Below are positions 10,610 through 22,800 of a stretch of DNA of 64,000 nt, one piece after another. Source of the stretch: Raphanus sativus (taxonomy: Eukaryota; Streptophyta; Magnoliopsida; Brassicales; Brassicaceae); assembly GCF_000801105.2 (NCBI RefSeq), contig NC_079514.1, forward strand, positions 13,184,293-13,248,292, in the 5' to 3' direction. The position numbers and the translations under genes are program-made. A model generated the notes under the pieces. That model saw nothing but the letters and a program-made list of their open reading frames with translations. It made no database searches and had not been told where the DNA came from. Position 1 is the first letter of the stretch. Every line of letters begins with the position of its first letter.

Positions 10610-12588
10610 TGTAATGACCCAAACCCAAGCCCACTATCTCAAACCCGCACAGGCCCAAGCCCACTCGAAATTACCCAAGGTAAATTCTATAAAAGGCCAC
10701 TCCACTTTGGTTTCTTCACCATTTGCAACAAGAGAGAAAAAAAAAAAAAAGATTAAGAGGTTGAGAGAGAGAGTGAGCTAAAGGGGAGTGTGATCAAATT
10801 TCAGGAGGAGGGTCGCCGGAGCTCGTCACCGGAGTAAACGTGCGCAGTGATCACGTCCAGATTACCACCACCGACCATCACCCTAGGTAACCACCGCAAA
10901 ACCACCATGCATTTAGTTTCATTTCGGCCGTTTTAGTAAAACACCCATAACTTCCTAACCGCTGAGTATTTCGTGCATGCAAGACCACCATCGCGTTCCT
11001 CTCGACGAGACGAATCCATAGCCACCGAAATCGTCGCAATCGGAGCTCAGACGAAGCCGTACGCGCCTCCGGAAGATCAGCCCGCGCGCGCGCGTGAAAC
11101 GCACGCTCCGCCGCCTCCGCCGCCCGTCCGCCGGAGCAGCCGCGCCCGGCCGCCGTCAGTTCGCCGCCGGGAATCCGCCGCCGCGTCGCCGCCGCACCGC
11201 CGCCGCCGCCGGTGACTTTTCCGGTAAGCCACCGTCCCTCCGCCGTCGCCGCCGGTGACTGGCGCCGGTGACTCGCCGGCGACTCGCCAACTCGGCCGAG
11301 TCGACTCGGTGAGTCAACTCGGTGACTCGGTCAACCGGTTGGTTTGACTGGTTTAAATTAATTGCGAATCGGTTAGGGTAAACCGGTTGGTTAAAATTAA
11401 TTAGATTTCGGTTAGGGTAAACCGGTCGATTTAATTAATTAATTAATTTAATTTCGGTTAAGGTTAAACCGGACGGTCCAATTGAAATCGATTTAGGTTA
11501 GACAAAACCGGCCGGTTATCTCAAATTGATTTCTGGTCAAGGTTTGACCGGGTTGACCTTTGACCAGCGGGTTGACTTTTCCGTAGACCTTGACCAGACC
11601 CGTTTTCACCCGTTCGAAGGGCGTTCTGACCCGAAATTTCGCCCTGATTTCAGATTTGGAGTCTATTTGAGCATCTGGAGTTCGTAGATACCACTTCTCT
11701 ACATTTTCTAAGGTGAGGGCTCTTTCCGAACTTCTCGTACCCGACTTAGGATTTCGAATAAATATAATTTATTTTTAATATGTTCCGTCTGCGTGAAATC
11801 GAGTCTGTCATTGCTTGTTTAGTTTAGGTTGATTGCTTAAACCGGAACTAGGGTGTTAGATGGTTCAACTTGATTGCCTCACTTAATGCATTTTCTTAGT
11901 TAGAACTTTTTATGACGGATACAGAGACGTAATTCTGTATGCCGGATTGTGTGGCGGTTACGGCCAGCTATAGTCGACCGGCTGGTCCGTAACCTGGAAG
12001 TGTCGATAAAACGTCTAAGGGCGGTGTCCGAGCACTATCTCGAGTGGAGTATATTTATTTTTTTGTTTGCCCTTTAGGGGGCGGCGAGTGCGCGGCTCGC
12101 TAGGACCATTGTTTGATGTTTGGGTACTTTAGGTACCGTGATTGTACGTATTAAGATTAAATTATTTTTATCCGTAATGCTATGTCTATGTCCATGAATT
12201 TCGGGATTAGCATCCCATACCTCACTGAGCGACTCCCCTGTTGCTCACCCCTCCCTTCTTTCCCCTTTCAGGTGAGACCACCGAGCAGGAGTGATTCTAC
12301 TAGACGGATGCTTTTGAGTGCTTTTGGGCTTTTGGGCTTTTATCACTTCTACCGCTATCTACTTTTAGGCCTTCGGGCTTTTATCTATCGTTTATGTTAT
12401 TTCGTATTTTCAGACTTACGGATTTATGTCGTTATCTATGTTTCGGATGTTATCTTTATTTACGGATTTGACCTTATGATATTGTGATGACGTGGATGTT
12501 GACTTTGGAATATTATATATGGAGATTATTATTATTATTATTATGATATTTTATTATTATCGGATTTTCGAGAGTGACGGGTGTCACA
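10610..12588 (+). repeat. 5' LTR
   Basis: 1,979 bp, begins TGTAATGACCCAAACC and ends GGGTGTCACA. A TATA box (TATAAAAGG) lies at 10688-10696. A GC-rich CCG-repeat segment occurs around 11090-11290 and a tract of ccggttggtt-like repeats at 11330-11520. Confidence 0.97.
10688..10696 (+). promoter_or_regulatory. TATA box of the 5' LTR promoter
   Basis: TATAAAAGG 78 bp into the LTR; the same motif recurs at 17777-17785 in the 3' LTR. Position and match fit the Pol II promoter of the element. Confidence 0.7.
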
Positions 12589-12593
12589 GTTTT

Positions 12594-12606
12594 TGGTATC
12601 AGAGCC
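12594..12606 (+). other. Primer-binding site (initiator Met tRNA)
   Basis: TGGTATCAGAGCC five bases after the 5' LTR is complementary to the 3' end of plant initiator methionine tRNA, the usual primer for this class. Confidence 0.92.
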
Positions 12607-12791
12607 GTGTTCCGTCCCGGTTCTGTCCCGGGATGGCGATTTTTGGAGACTCGGTTTTTATTCGGTTTTAATCGGTTTTAAAATATTTTTGGGGTTTGGG
12701 TATTTTCAAAAATAAAAACCAATAGCACCTCTCCGTTCAGTACACTCCTTTAAATTTTCCGCAGAAGTTAACAGATTTGTCTTCCTTTCAG

Positions 12792-14276
12792 ATGCCGCCG
12801 AGGAGAGCTACTCGTGCCCAGATCGCCAGAGATGCTAGAGAGGCACAGGATGAGCATGTTCAGCCCGCCGTTCCTCAGGTTGACCAGGAGGCTATGAGAC
12901 AGATGGTTCAGGATGCTGCTAGACAGGCTGCTCAGGAGGCAGTTCAGCAGATTGCTCAGGAGACAGCCAGGCAAGCCGCTCAAGAGGCTGCCCGAGTAGC
13001 TGCACAGGAGGTTGCTCGTCAGTTGGCTGCAGCTCAGCAAGGTCCTCAGGTTCAGATGCAGCAGGGTCCGCAGATTCAGGTTCAGCAGGCTCCACCAGTT
13101 CAGGTTCAGCAGGCTCCACCAGTTCAGGCTCAGCAGGATGATCAGATTCCCGATCAGCAGGCTCCTCTTCCTCAGATCCCAGTGCAGCGTGTTCCAGCTC
13201 AGCAGTTTGCTCAGGGTGTTCAGGATCTACCGCCACCACCACCGCGACCCCAGGTTCGCCAGGCTTATGATGAGACATTCTACAGATTGACGCGCCATAT
13301 GAGAGACATGGATATGGAGCATTTTAGCGGGACAATAGATCCCATAGCAGCGCACGATTGGAAGTTAGCGCTTAAGCGGAAGTTGGAGATTATTGAGTGT
13401 CCACCGGAGTTGTCTCTCAGATTGACTATGCAGTACTTGCGTGGAGATGCTCTTGTTTGGTGGGAAGGAATTCGATTGGATCATGATGGACTCGAGAGAC
13501 TTACTTTTGAAGATTTCATCCGGGAGTTTGATAGGAAGTACTTTCCGGAAGAGGCTATGGATAAGCAGAAGAGTGATTTTGATCATATAAGCCAGGGGGA
13601 GATGTCAGTAAGAGAATATGAGCGGAGGTTTAACCAACTTCGCAGATTTGCTGGAGGTGGTATTACAGAAAAAGATTTGATCAGGAGGTTTTTAAAGGGG
13701 ATGCGAGTGGATATTCGCAACAGATGTCGTGTTGTTACTTACCAGAGATTGGGAGATTTGGTGGAGAAAGCCGCTGAGCAGGAAGAAGGTTTAGCAGAAG
13801 AGAAGAAGCTTACTAGAGCTGCTCAGATTAAGTTTGGGAAAGCTCCGGAGTCCCAGAGGAGAGCAGGAGACCACTCGGGATCACCGAGATGTCCTCGTTG
13901 CCACCGCAGTCATAGTGGGCAGTGTTTGAGGTGCCTTGTTTGCGGTAAGCCAGGACACATTGCGAGGTTTTGTCGGGTTAAGCCATTGGATGCGCCACCA
14001 GTCGGACAGATTACCGCGCCAACAGCACCAGTAGCGGCAAACCAGTTTTGTTTTGGCTGTAACCAGTCGGGTCATTTCGTCAGAGATTGTCCCAGGAGGG
14101 GCAATGCAGCGCTTCCACCACCACCGAAGCGCCTAGCCATCGCCCCACGTGTGTTTACGGTTGGAGATGCCCAGGGAGCCGAGCCAATAGCGGGTATGCT
14201 TCTTATTCAGACTTGTTGTGTTTTCAGTACTTTGGTTTTGTGGTTATCATTTGTAGTTAGTAAAAATCTCGTGTAG
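12792..14276 (+). CDS. gag: Retrotransposon Gag polyprotein (unspliced form)
   Basis: 494-aa capsid/nucleocapsid protein that packages the element RNA. The start ATG at 12792 ([10 protein letters not shown]) is the first Met of the frame. The N-terminal part (residues about 20-160) is Gln/Ala/Pro-rich with coiled-coil-like AAQEA heptads and VQQAP repeats. The central part carries the Retrotrans_gag fold (W-W-E...F-D-R-K-Y-F-P region). The C-terminal part has two CCHC knuckles of spacing C-x2-C-x4-H-x4-C ([14 protein letters not shown] and [14 protein letters not shown]). The last 27 codons (14194-14276) look like intron sequence: T-rich, hydrophobic on translation, opening with GTATGC and closing with the TAG that is both stop codon and splice acceptor. 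Confidence 0.9.
   Translation: MPPRRATRAQIARDAREAQDEHVQPAVPQVDQEAMRQMVQDAARQAAQEAVQQIAQETARQAAQEAARVAAQEVARQLAAAQQGPQVQMQQGPQIQVQQAPPVQVQQAPPVQAQQDDQIPDQQAPLPQIPVQRVPAQQFAQGVQDLPPPPPRPQVRQAYDETFYRLTRHMRDMDMEHFSGTIDPIAAHDWKLALKRKLEIIECPPELSLRLTMQYLRGDALVWWEGIRLDHDGLERLTFEDFIREFDRKYFPEEAMDKQKSDFDHISQGEMSVREYERRFNQLRRFAGGGITEKDLIRRFLKGMRVDIRNRCRVVTYQRLGDLVEKAAEQEEGLAEEKKLTRAAQIKFGKAPESQRRAGDHSGSPRCPRCHRSHSGQCLRCLVCGKPGHIARFCRVKPLDAPPVGQITAPTAPVAANQFCFGCNQSGHFVRDCPRRGNAALPPPPKRLAIAPRVFTVGDAQGAEPIAGMLLIQTCCVFSTLVLWLSFVVSKNLV
14194..14276 (+). other. Putative 83-bp intron between gag and pol
   Basis: GTATGC donor at 14194 and GTGTAG acceptor ending 14276, with a T-rich interior. Its length is not a multiple of three, and removing it moves the gag frame exactly into the pol frame, which has no ATG before the protease domain. 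The gag stop TAG coincides with the acceptor. The alternative is a translational frameshift, but no clear slippery site was seen. Confidence 0.75.
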
Positions 14277-17200
14277 GATTGGTTTCGGTTGGAGGTGAGC
14301 CAGCTCACACCTTATTCGATTCGGGAGCTTCTCACAGTTTTGTGAGTCCGCGTTTGGTCAAGTCGTGGTCATTCCGAGGTGTCTTCGAACCGAGGGCTAA
14401 GCAGATTCAGACTGCCGGCACAGAGAGATTAGGAACGATCGGAGTTCATCGTGATGTACCAGTTATGCTTGGAGGAGTTGACTTGCTTGGAGATTTGACG
14501 GAGATGGAGATGAGTTTCTACGACGTCATACTTGGGATGGATTGGTTGACGAGACATCGAGTTGTATTAGATTGCCCGGAAGCAAGAGTTAGTATTCCAA
14601 GAGCAGAGGGAAAGATTACATTTGAGGGAGCCCAGACATATCAAGGGGTTTCTATCGTCTCCATGTTGCGTGCAGAGGATTTACTAGACAAAGGAGCTGA
14701 GGGATTTTTGGCCACCATTTCGATGGTTAATGATGGTGATCAGCAGGAGCTGCATGATATTCCAGTAGTTGCTGAGTATGCAGATGTTTTTGAGGCCTTA
14801 AAGGGGCCACCGCCAGCTAGAAGTGACGTCCTTACGATCGAGGTGGAACCAGGGACAGCACCAGTTTCACGAGCTCCTTACCGTTTAGCTCCAGCAGAGA
14901 TGGCTGAGTTGAAGAAGCAGTTGGAGGAATTATCAGGTAAGGGTCTTATCAGGCCGAGTACTTCACCGTGGGGAGCACCAGTATTGTTTGTGAAGAAGAA
15001 GGATGGGAGTCTCAGGCTTTGTATCGACTACAGAGGGTTGAACAAAGTTACCATCAAGAATAAGTATCCACTTCCGCGTATCGATGAGTTGTTAGATCAG
15101 TTGCAGGGAGCTTCATGGTTTTCTAAGATCGACTTAGCGTCAGGATACCATCAGATTGCCATAGCTGAGGGTGATGTGCGGAAGACGGCTTTCCGTACAC
15201 GCTATGGACACTATGAGTTCGTTGTGATGCCATTTGGGTTGACGAACGCACCGGCAGCATTCATGAAGCTAATGAATGATGTGTTCCGCGAGCATTTGGA
15301 TAAGTGTGTGATCGTTTTCATCGACGATATCTTGGTTTATTCTCGGAGTAGAGAAGAGCATGCTGAGCACTTACGGATTGTGTTGGGGAAGCTCAGAGAG
15401 CATCAGTTGTTTGCTAAGTTGAGTAAGTGCAGCTTCTGGCAGAGGAAGATTGGATTTTTGGGTCATGTGGTTTCAGAAGCGGGAGTTTCTGTAGATCCGG
15501 AAAAGATTAAAGCTATTTCAGAGTGGCCGACACCTAAGAGTGCGACAGAGATCCGCAGTTTTCTTGGTTTAGCAGGGTACTACAGGAATTTTGTCAAGGG
15601 TTTTTCTAGCATTGCAAAGCCAATGACAAAGTTAACAGGCAAGGACGTCAAGTTTGAATGGACAGATGAGTGCTCGGAGAGTTTTGCTGAGTTGAAGCGA
15701 CATCTGACACAGACGCCAGTTTTGGCACTCCCGAGGCCAGGGTTTCCATACGAGGTTTACACCGATGCATCAGGTACTGGATTGGGATGTGTATTGATGC
15801 AGGAGGGTAAAGTCATTGCTTATGCATCACGACAGTTGAGGCCTCACGAGGCTAATTATCCTACGCACGATTTGGAGTTAGCGGCCGTTGTCTTTGCATT
15901 GAAGATTTGGAGATCATATTTGTATGGAGAGAAGGTGAAGATTCTCACAGATCACAAGAGTCTGAAGTACATCTTTACTCAGACGGACTTGAACTTAAGG
16001 CAACGCAGATGGATGGAATTGTTAGCAGACTATAATTTGGAGATCACTTATCATCCGGGGAAAGCCAATCAGGTGGCAGATGCTTTGAGTAGGCGCAGAA
16101 GTGATGTTTCAGGAACCAGAGAGGTTCAGGAGTTTACTGGGATGCTAGCTAGTCTCAGATTGTGTGCCACTTCTGTAGACGGAGAGACAGTTGGTCTCGA
16201 GGCCGTGGAGCATGCAGATTTGCTATGGAGGATACGCAAAGCTCAGGAGGCAGATGAGGCTTTGCGTAAGCAGATTGAGATCGAGAGTGTTGGATATCAT
16301 ACAGCATCGAGTGGGATGTTCATGTACCGGAACCGGATTTGTGTGCCCAGTGATGAGCTGTTAAGAAAGGAGATCTTACGGCAAGCACACCACTCGCGTT
16401 TCTCTATTCATCCGGGGAATACTAAGATGTACAGAGACTTGAAGCGTTATTATCATTGGCCGGGTATGAAAAAGGATGTTGCTACATTTGTATCGCAGTG
16501 TCAGACTTGTCAGTTGGTGAAGGCTGAGCACCAGGTTCCTAGCGGGTTATTGCAAAACCTGCCGTTGCCGGAGTGGAAATGGGACATGGTGACTATGGAT
16601 TTTGTATTGGGGTTACCGACTACTTCCGGAGGGAAGAATTCCATTTGGGTAATTGTGGATAGATTGACCAAGTCAGCCCATTTCTTAGCGGTTAAGAAGA
16701 ACGATGGAGCGAGTCAATTGGCGCAGATTTACATCGATGAGATTGTGAGATTGCACGGAGTTCCTGTCAGCATTGTATCGGATCGAGACGTGAAGTTTAC
16801 GTCCATATTTTGGGGAGCCTTTCAGAAGGCACTTGGGACGAAGGTCCATATGAGCACAGCTTACCACCCGCAGACCGACGGTCAGTCTGAGAGGACTATT
16901 CAGACTTTAGAGGATATGTTGAGAGCTTGCGTTCTAGATTGGGGAGGAAGTTGGGCAAAGTATCTACCTTTAGCGGAATTTGCCTACAACAACAATTATC
17001 ACTCGAGCATTAAGATGGCACCGTATGAGGCTCTTTACGGTAGACCTTGTCGCACTCCACTTTGTTGGACAGAAGTTGGGGAGCGACGTGAGATAGAACC
17101 AGCAATGGTTCAAGAGACGGTAGAGCAGGTAGAGATGCTCAAGAGACGGCTTAAAGAAGCCCATGACCGCCAGAAGAGTTATGCAGATAAGCGGCGAAAA

Positions 17201-17869
17201 GATTTGGAGTTCCAGGTTGGCGACCTGGTATACCTGAAAATGAGAACGTTTCAGGGAGGATCTAAGACTCGGAAGCTAAAGAAGCTTAAACCGAGATACA
17301 TGGGACCATTTCTTATTTTGGAGCGGATTGGAGCAGTTGCATATCGATTGAAGTTATCAGCGGAGTTATCAGATTTTCATGACGTGTTTCATGTTTCCGT
17401 TTTGAGGAAAGTCGTTAGAGAGCCAGAGCTCATTTTGCAGCAGCCACCAAGTGATCTTGGCAAAGATTTATGTGCACCGTGTACGCCAGTGGAGATTTTG
17501 GATCGCCAAATGAAAACAGATAAGGGTATGATGACCATGTTGGTCAAGGTTCGTTGGGAGAGAGACGGGATCCAGGAGGAGACTTGGGAGCCCGAGCTAC
17601 AAATGAGGATTGACTATCCAGAGTTGTTTCATGATGTTATTGGACAGTCCGTCGGTGACTCGAATTCGGGGACGAATTCCGTGTTAGTGGGGGAGAATTG
17701 TAATGACCCAAACCCAAGCCCACTATCTCAAACCCGCACAGGCCCAAGCCCACTCGAAATTACCCAAGGTAAATTCTATAAAAGGCCACTCCACTTTGTT
17801 TTCTTCACCATTTGCAACAAGAGAGAAAAAAAAAAAAAGATTAAGAGGTTGAGAGAGAGAGTGAGCTAA
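14277..17869 (+). CDS. pol: Retrotransposon Pol (protease, RT, RNase H, integrase, chromodomain)
   Basis: About 1,197-codon frame open from the end of the gag/pol intron. Domains in order (residues of this frame): aspartic protease with DSGASHSF near 15-22; reverse transcriptase about 225-420 with the [10 protein letters not shown] and FIDDILVYS catalytic motifs; RNase H about 490-610 (YTDASG, DHKSLKY); integrase zinc-binding H-H-C-C about 695-755 ([23 protein letters not shown]) and a DD35E-type core about 765-930 ([31 protein letters not shown]); then a C-terminal chromodomain-like stretch about 1075-1125 ([10 protein letters not shown]...EETWEPE) that may guide insertion to chromatin. The frame runs 171 bp into the 3' LTR before its stop. 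No ATG opens it, so expression probably needs splicing or frameshifting from gag. Confidence 0.93.
17686..17698 (+). other. Polypurine tract
   Basis: AGTGGGGGAGAAT immediately before the 3' LTR, the expected plus-strand primer. It lies inside the pol reading frame. Confidence 0.85.
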
Positions 17870-19677
17870 AGGGGAGTGTGATCAAATTTCAGGAGGAGGG
17901 TCGCCGGAGCTCGTCACCGGAGTAAACGTGCGCAGTGATCACGTCCAGTTTACCACCACCGACCATCACCCTAGGTAACCACCGCAAAACCACCATGCAT
18001 TTAGTTTCATTTCGGCCGTTTTAGTAAAACACCCATAACTTCCTAACCGCTGAGTATTTCGTGCATGCAAGACCACCATCGCGTTCCTCTCGACGAGACG
18101 AATCCATAGCCACCGAAATCGTCGCAATCGGAGCTCAGACGAAGCCGTACGCGCCTCCGGAAGATCAGCCCGCGCGCGCGCGTGAAACGCACGCTCCGCC
18201 GCCTCCGCCGCCCGTCCGCCGAGCAGCCGCGCCCGGCCGCCGTCAGTTCGCCGCCGGGAATCCGCCGCCGCGTCGCCGCCGCACCGCCGCCGCCGCCGGT
18301 GACTTTTCCGGTAAGCCACCGTCCCTCCGCCGTCGCCGCCGGTGACTGGCGCCGGTGACTCGCCGGCGACTCGCCAACTCGGCCGAGTCGACTCGGTGAG
18401 TCAACTCGGTGACTCGGTCAACCGGTTGGTTTGACTGGTTTAAATTAATTGCGAATCGGTTAGGGTAAACCGGTTGGTTAAAATTAATTAGATTTCGGTT
18501 AGGGTAAACCGGTCGATTTAATTAATTAATTAATTTAATTTCGGTTAAGGTTAAACCGGACGGTCCAATTGAAATCGATTTAGGTTAGACAAAACCGGCC
18601 GGTTATCTCAAATTGATTTCTGGTCAAGGTTTGACCGGGTTGACCTTTGACCAGCGGGTTGACTTTTCCGTAGACTTTGACCAGACCCGTTTTCACCCGT
18701 TCGAAGGGCGTTCTGACCCGAAATTTCGCCCTGATTTCAGATTTGGAGTCTATTTGAGCATCTGGAGTTCATAGATACCACTTCTCTACATTTTCTAAGG
18801 TGAGGGCTCTTTCCGAACTTCTCGTACCCGACTTAGGATTTCGAATAAATATAATTTATTTTTAATATGTTCCGTCTGCGTGAAATCGAGTCTGTCATTG
18901 CTTGTTTAGTTTAGGTTGATTGCTTAAACCGGAACTAGGGTGTTAGATGGTTCAACTTGATTGCCTCACTTAATGCATTTTCTTAGTTAGAACTTTTTAT
19001 GACGGATACAGAGACGTAATTCTGTATGCCGGATTGTGTGGCGGTTACGGCCAGCTATAGTCGACCGGCTGGTCCGTAACCTGGAAGTGTCGATAAAACG
19101 TCTAAGGGCGGTGTCCGAGCACTATCTCGAGTGGAGTATATTTATTTTTTTTGTTTGCCCTTTAGGGGGCGGCGAGTGCGCGGCTCGCTAGGACCATTGT
19201 TTGATGTTTGGGTACTTTAGGTACCGTGATTGTACGTATTAAGATTAAATTATTTTTTATCCGTAATGCTATGTCTATGTCCATGAATTTCGGGATTAGC
19301 ATCCCATACCTCACTGAGCGACTCCCCTGTTGCTCACCCCTCCCTTCTTTCCCCTTTCAGGTGAGACCACCGAGCAGGAGTGATTCTACTAGACGGATGC
19401 TTTTGAGTGCTTTTGGGCTTTTGGGCTTTTATCACTTCTACCGCTATCTACTTTTAGGCCTTCGGGCTTTTATCTATCGTTTATGTTATTTCGTATTTTC
19501 AGACTTACGGATTTATGTCGTTATCTATGTTTCGGATGTTATCTTTATTTACGGATTTGACCTTATGATATTGTGATGACGTGGATGTTGACTTTGGAAT
19601 ATTATATATGGAGATTATTATTATTATTATTATGATATTTTATTATTATCGGATTTTCGAGAGTGACGGGTGTCACA
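17699..19677 (+). repeat. 3' LTR
   Basis: 1,979 bp, nearly identical to the 5' LTR (about four substitutions and four one-base indels by eye). Its first 171 bp encode the tail of the pol frame. Followed by the TSD ATTAC at 19678-19682. Confidence 0.97.
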
Positions 19678-19836
19678 ATTACATTGAAAATCTTAAAACA
19701 AAAACAAAAACAAAACCAAACAAGAAAAACAAAAGTCTCTTACCATTCATTGAGCATACGAACCATTGCATAAACAATGATCCTTTAATATCTTTTTGTC
19801 TCTTAACGATACCATTAGCATGGTAAAACTGAATAA

Positions 19837-22800
19837 TCAACAGCGACGACCGCGCCGACAACTTAGTGTTCCTGCTGTCGTCGTGATGGAACCCACAAGC
19901 GATGATGGCCTAGCACTTAGGCTCGAAGCTCTTGCATATGTCGATGAAGCTCCGGCACCTGACTGCCGGAAATATGCTCCGTTTAACAACATATCCCCTT
20001 CCGATCTCCAGTTCCAACCTCTCCATTCGCTTTCGGGTGCATCTTCATGTTTTGTAACCTAATTATTAAAACATTAAAATAAACACAAGTATACATCTTT
20101 TGTGCTTGAAAGATCTACAATGTCCTATTGTCCTGTACCATAGATCATATATCAATGAAGTTGATGTATTAGCTAGGAAGGCTAGAAGTGCAATGCAAAA
20201 CTATATTGTAAAATGGTTATTTTAACCAATAAATGAAAACGTTGACAAAGAAAAACACAAGTATACACAAAAAAAAATTATTAAAAAAATATTTTTGCAT
20301 CACTTATTTATATATTTTCATTAAGCTAATGCTCGGGTCAAATGTCACATATTAAATTTGATTATTTATCAATAAAAATGTTACATGTTAAATATTCTAA
20401 ATTAATAAAATTAAATAATTATGAAAATATCTCAACAGCGTACCTCTTTATTAAATCGGGTGTTAGGAGCGAGAAATCTATTGCCTTGACTGAATATCGT
20501 TGGAGAAGCACTTCCACCGATGGCATACATTTCCCAGTGTGTATAATCATTGTTCACCACATGGAAATATCCATGCCTGCATCTGTTTATCATTAGGAAA
20601 ACACTAAATATTAGTAACATTTTCAGCTAAATACTTTCCGTTTGTATTTTAAAAATAAATTCTTGTATCGATTTTAGTTAACATTTCACCACGCATCTCC
20701 GTCGATCCAATGCACATATTCTCAAAACGTCAATAACAACGTTTCCTAAGTATAGCTAAATACACACTCAATTATACATATTGGCATAAAACCAATTAGA
20801 ACATCTCCATCTATGATAATTGCAAAGAACTTTATCAAATAAAATAATTATGAAAATTATAATGACAAATGTTCAAGGAATGTTCATGGATTTCTGAGAA
20901 AAAAAATCATTGGAGAATCACTTTTCACTTACTTTCTTCTTTAAAAAATTATAAATATGTTAGCCTTATTTTATATATTCTCAATATGTAGAGATGTTTA
21001 GAGTCACTAGCCATCAGATGTTAGAGCATGAGCATTGGTGAAACTTGCACAAATCCCTTAATTAGGGAAGTTCCTTAAGCTTTTTTTTTATTCGGAAATA
21101 GTATAAAGAACATCTCTTATATAAGGGATCTTCTCTATTCTTTTTCTTGATCCTTGTGTTTCGGTGGTCCCCCCGCTTAAGAGATGCTTTAAGGGACCAC
21201 TGATGCTCATGCTTTTAGATATATACAAAATTACAAATCAATATTGTTTATAACTAATGGTTGAAACTTGTTTTTATGTATATCACACATTTCCTTTCAT
21301 ATCTCATCTATTGAAAGTAATATTCTATATAGTCATGTGATAGATAGGTAGTGTGGTTTAAATGTCCCATTCTCCTTGTTGACTTTTGGCATACTGTATA
21401 AAGTCAAAACTTTCAGATGCAAACTCTTTTTGCGCGTGATTCGTACCTCTCGCACGCAAGCTTCTATATATCTTTGGGACTATGTGTGTGTGTGCGATAA
21501 AGGGTAAAACTATAAATTGCTTACCGTGGCATCCTTTGAACGAGCCCTTCTCCGAAATGGTTAAACGCAATGGTGACTTGCATGTTTTTGTCCTGTGTAT
21601 AGCTATCGCTGTGTCCTAAAAGCATGACCTTGTCATGGTGCGTCATGTAGTTGTTCGATATGGTTATAGCCGTCGAACCATGAATGGCGTCTATGAGACC
21701 ATCATTGCAGTTCGACAAAGAGCAATGGTCGATCCACACATGTTTCCCTCCAAATATCGCCACTGCATCTCCATCTGACGGGATCCACCACCCGGTGTGA
21801 CGTGGGCCATCTCTTATCATGCCACCTATAAACAAAACATATATAAGCATGCTCTATATATAAGTTTTGGTTCTATCTATATAAAGCATTTACTAACAAA
21901 AACTGGTCCAAATTTCTCTCACCTGATCCTGGTTTGCAGTCATGAATGTTAACGCCATGTATGATGATGTTAGTTGCATAGTGGATTTTAATGCAAGGTC
22001 CACCGGTTATGTGAACACTTGAGCCTCTACCATCAATTGTCTTGAAAGATGTGATGATAAGTTCTTTCTTGAGCCTAATGACCATATCTCTCTTGAAAAT
22101 GATCCATAATGGCTCTTCTTGCGTTACCGCATGTCTTAGTGTTCCCGGTCTGGGGTTTACTGGATCATCGTTGGCCGCATCTATGACCACGTAAATTCGG
22201 CCATCGCGGCCTCCGATAGCGTTTTTACCAAACCCTATAGCACAATCGGCTAGCCGTTGGCGGTTTATCTCCCAATTTGGATCGCAACGCCAACAGTCAT
22301 CAATAGGATTACCGGTTCTACAGGATAGATAGGCCAGGCTCCTCCTTGACGCATTGAATACACTTCTACAGACATATATAAAAAATACATAAGTCGATCC
22401 ATTTAAATGTGAACATATTAGATATGGTCGTTGTGGAAATAGTGTCGGCTACAATTGGCAAGTAGTTAAAACACTAGACACTAGCTAGCTAGCTAGGGAA
22501 ACCCATTATATAAAAAATAGCTAGGTAGCTAGATATATAGTTCTGTTAAATGCGAAGGACCTTTTCTCCTTAATGGTTTTATTGATTTTAGGTGAGTCGA
22601 ATGAAAATGCAGATATAGAATGTCTAGTTTGCAGAAGGTTGACAGAAATCCTTTTAATGGGAATGTGACATGAATTAAGTTTAGTTTTTCAGTAAAGGTT
22701 TTTAACTTTTAAATATTAGTTTTCAAAAATCTGTGTTTATTGGGATATGAAAAAAAATCTGTAAATGTGAGTAAACCATTAACAACTGAAAGAAAAAAAA

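Larger units (their letters stand above)
10610..19677 (+). mobile_element. Complete Ty3/Gypsy (chromovirus-type) LTR retrotransposon
   Basis: 9,068-bp element with two 1,979-bp LTRs (TG...CA), a 5-bp target-site duplication ATTAC (10605-10609 and 19678-19682), an initiator-Met tRNA primer site and a polypurine tract. It codes for Gag with two zinc knuckles and Pol in the order protease, reverse transcriptase, RNase H, integrase, chromodomain-like tail. Comparing the LTRs by eye I find four substitutions (near 10717, 10867, 11587, 11692 and their 3' counterparts) and four single-base indels, about 0.2% substitution, so insertion was very recent. No internal stop disrupts the coding regions apart from the apparent gag/pol intron. 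The order with integrase last plus the CHROMO-like end fits the Tekay/Del group of chromoviruses; the clade is inferred. The 3' end lies 160 bp from the stop codon of the opposing pectate lyase gene. Confidence 0.97.

Noticed and set aside
10973..12487. ORFs inside the 5' LTR (MHARPPSRSSRRDE; MSMSMNFGISIPYL) and their copies at 18061-18345 and 19208-19576
   Set aside because: They lie in LTR regulatory/transcribed leader sequence, one is a CCG-repeat translation that differs between LTRs by a frameshift, and neither has a domain.
12768..13290. Minus-strand ORFs (119 and 90 codons) and a second plus-strand ORF over gag
   Set aside because: Shadows of the Gln/Ala/Pro repeat region of gag.
19796..20062. 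Plus-strand 88-codon ORF right after the retrotransposon
   Set aside because: It is antisense to the last pectate lyase exon (19837-20058 minus), whose [16 protein letters not shown] text is clear.
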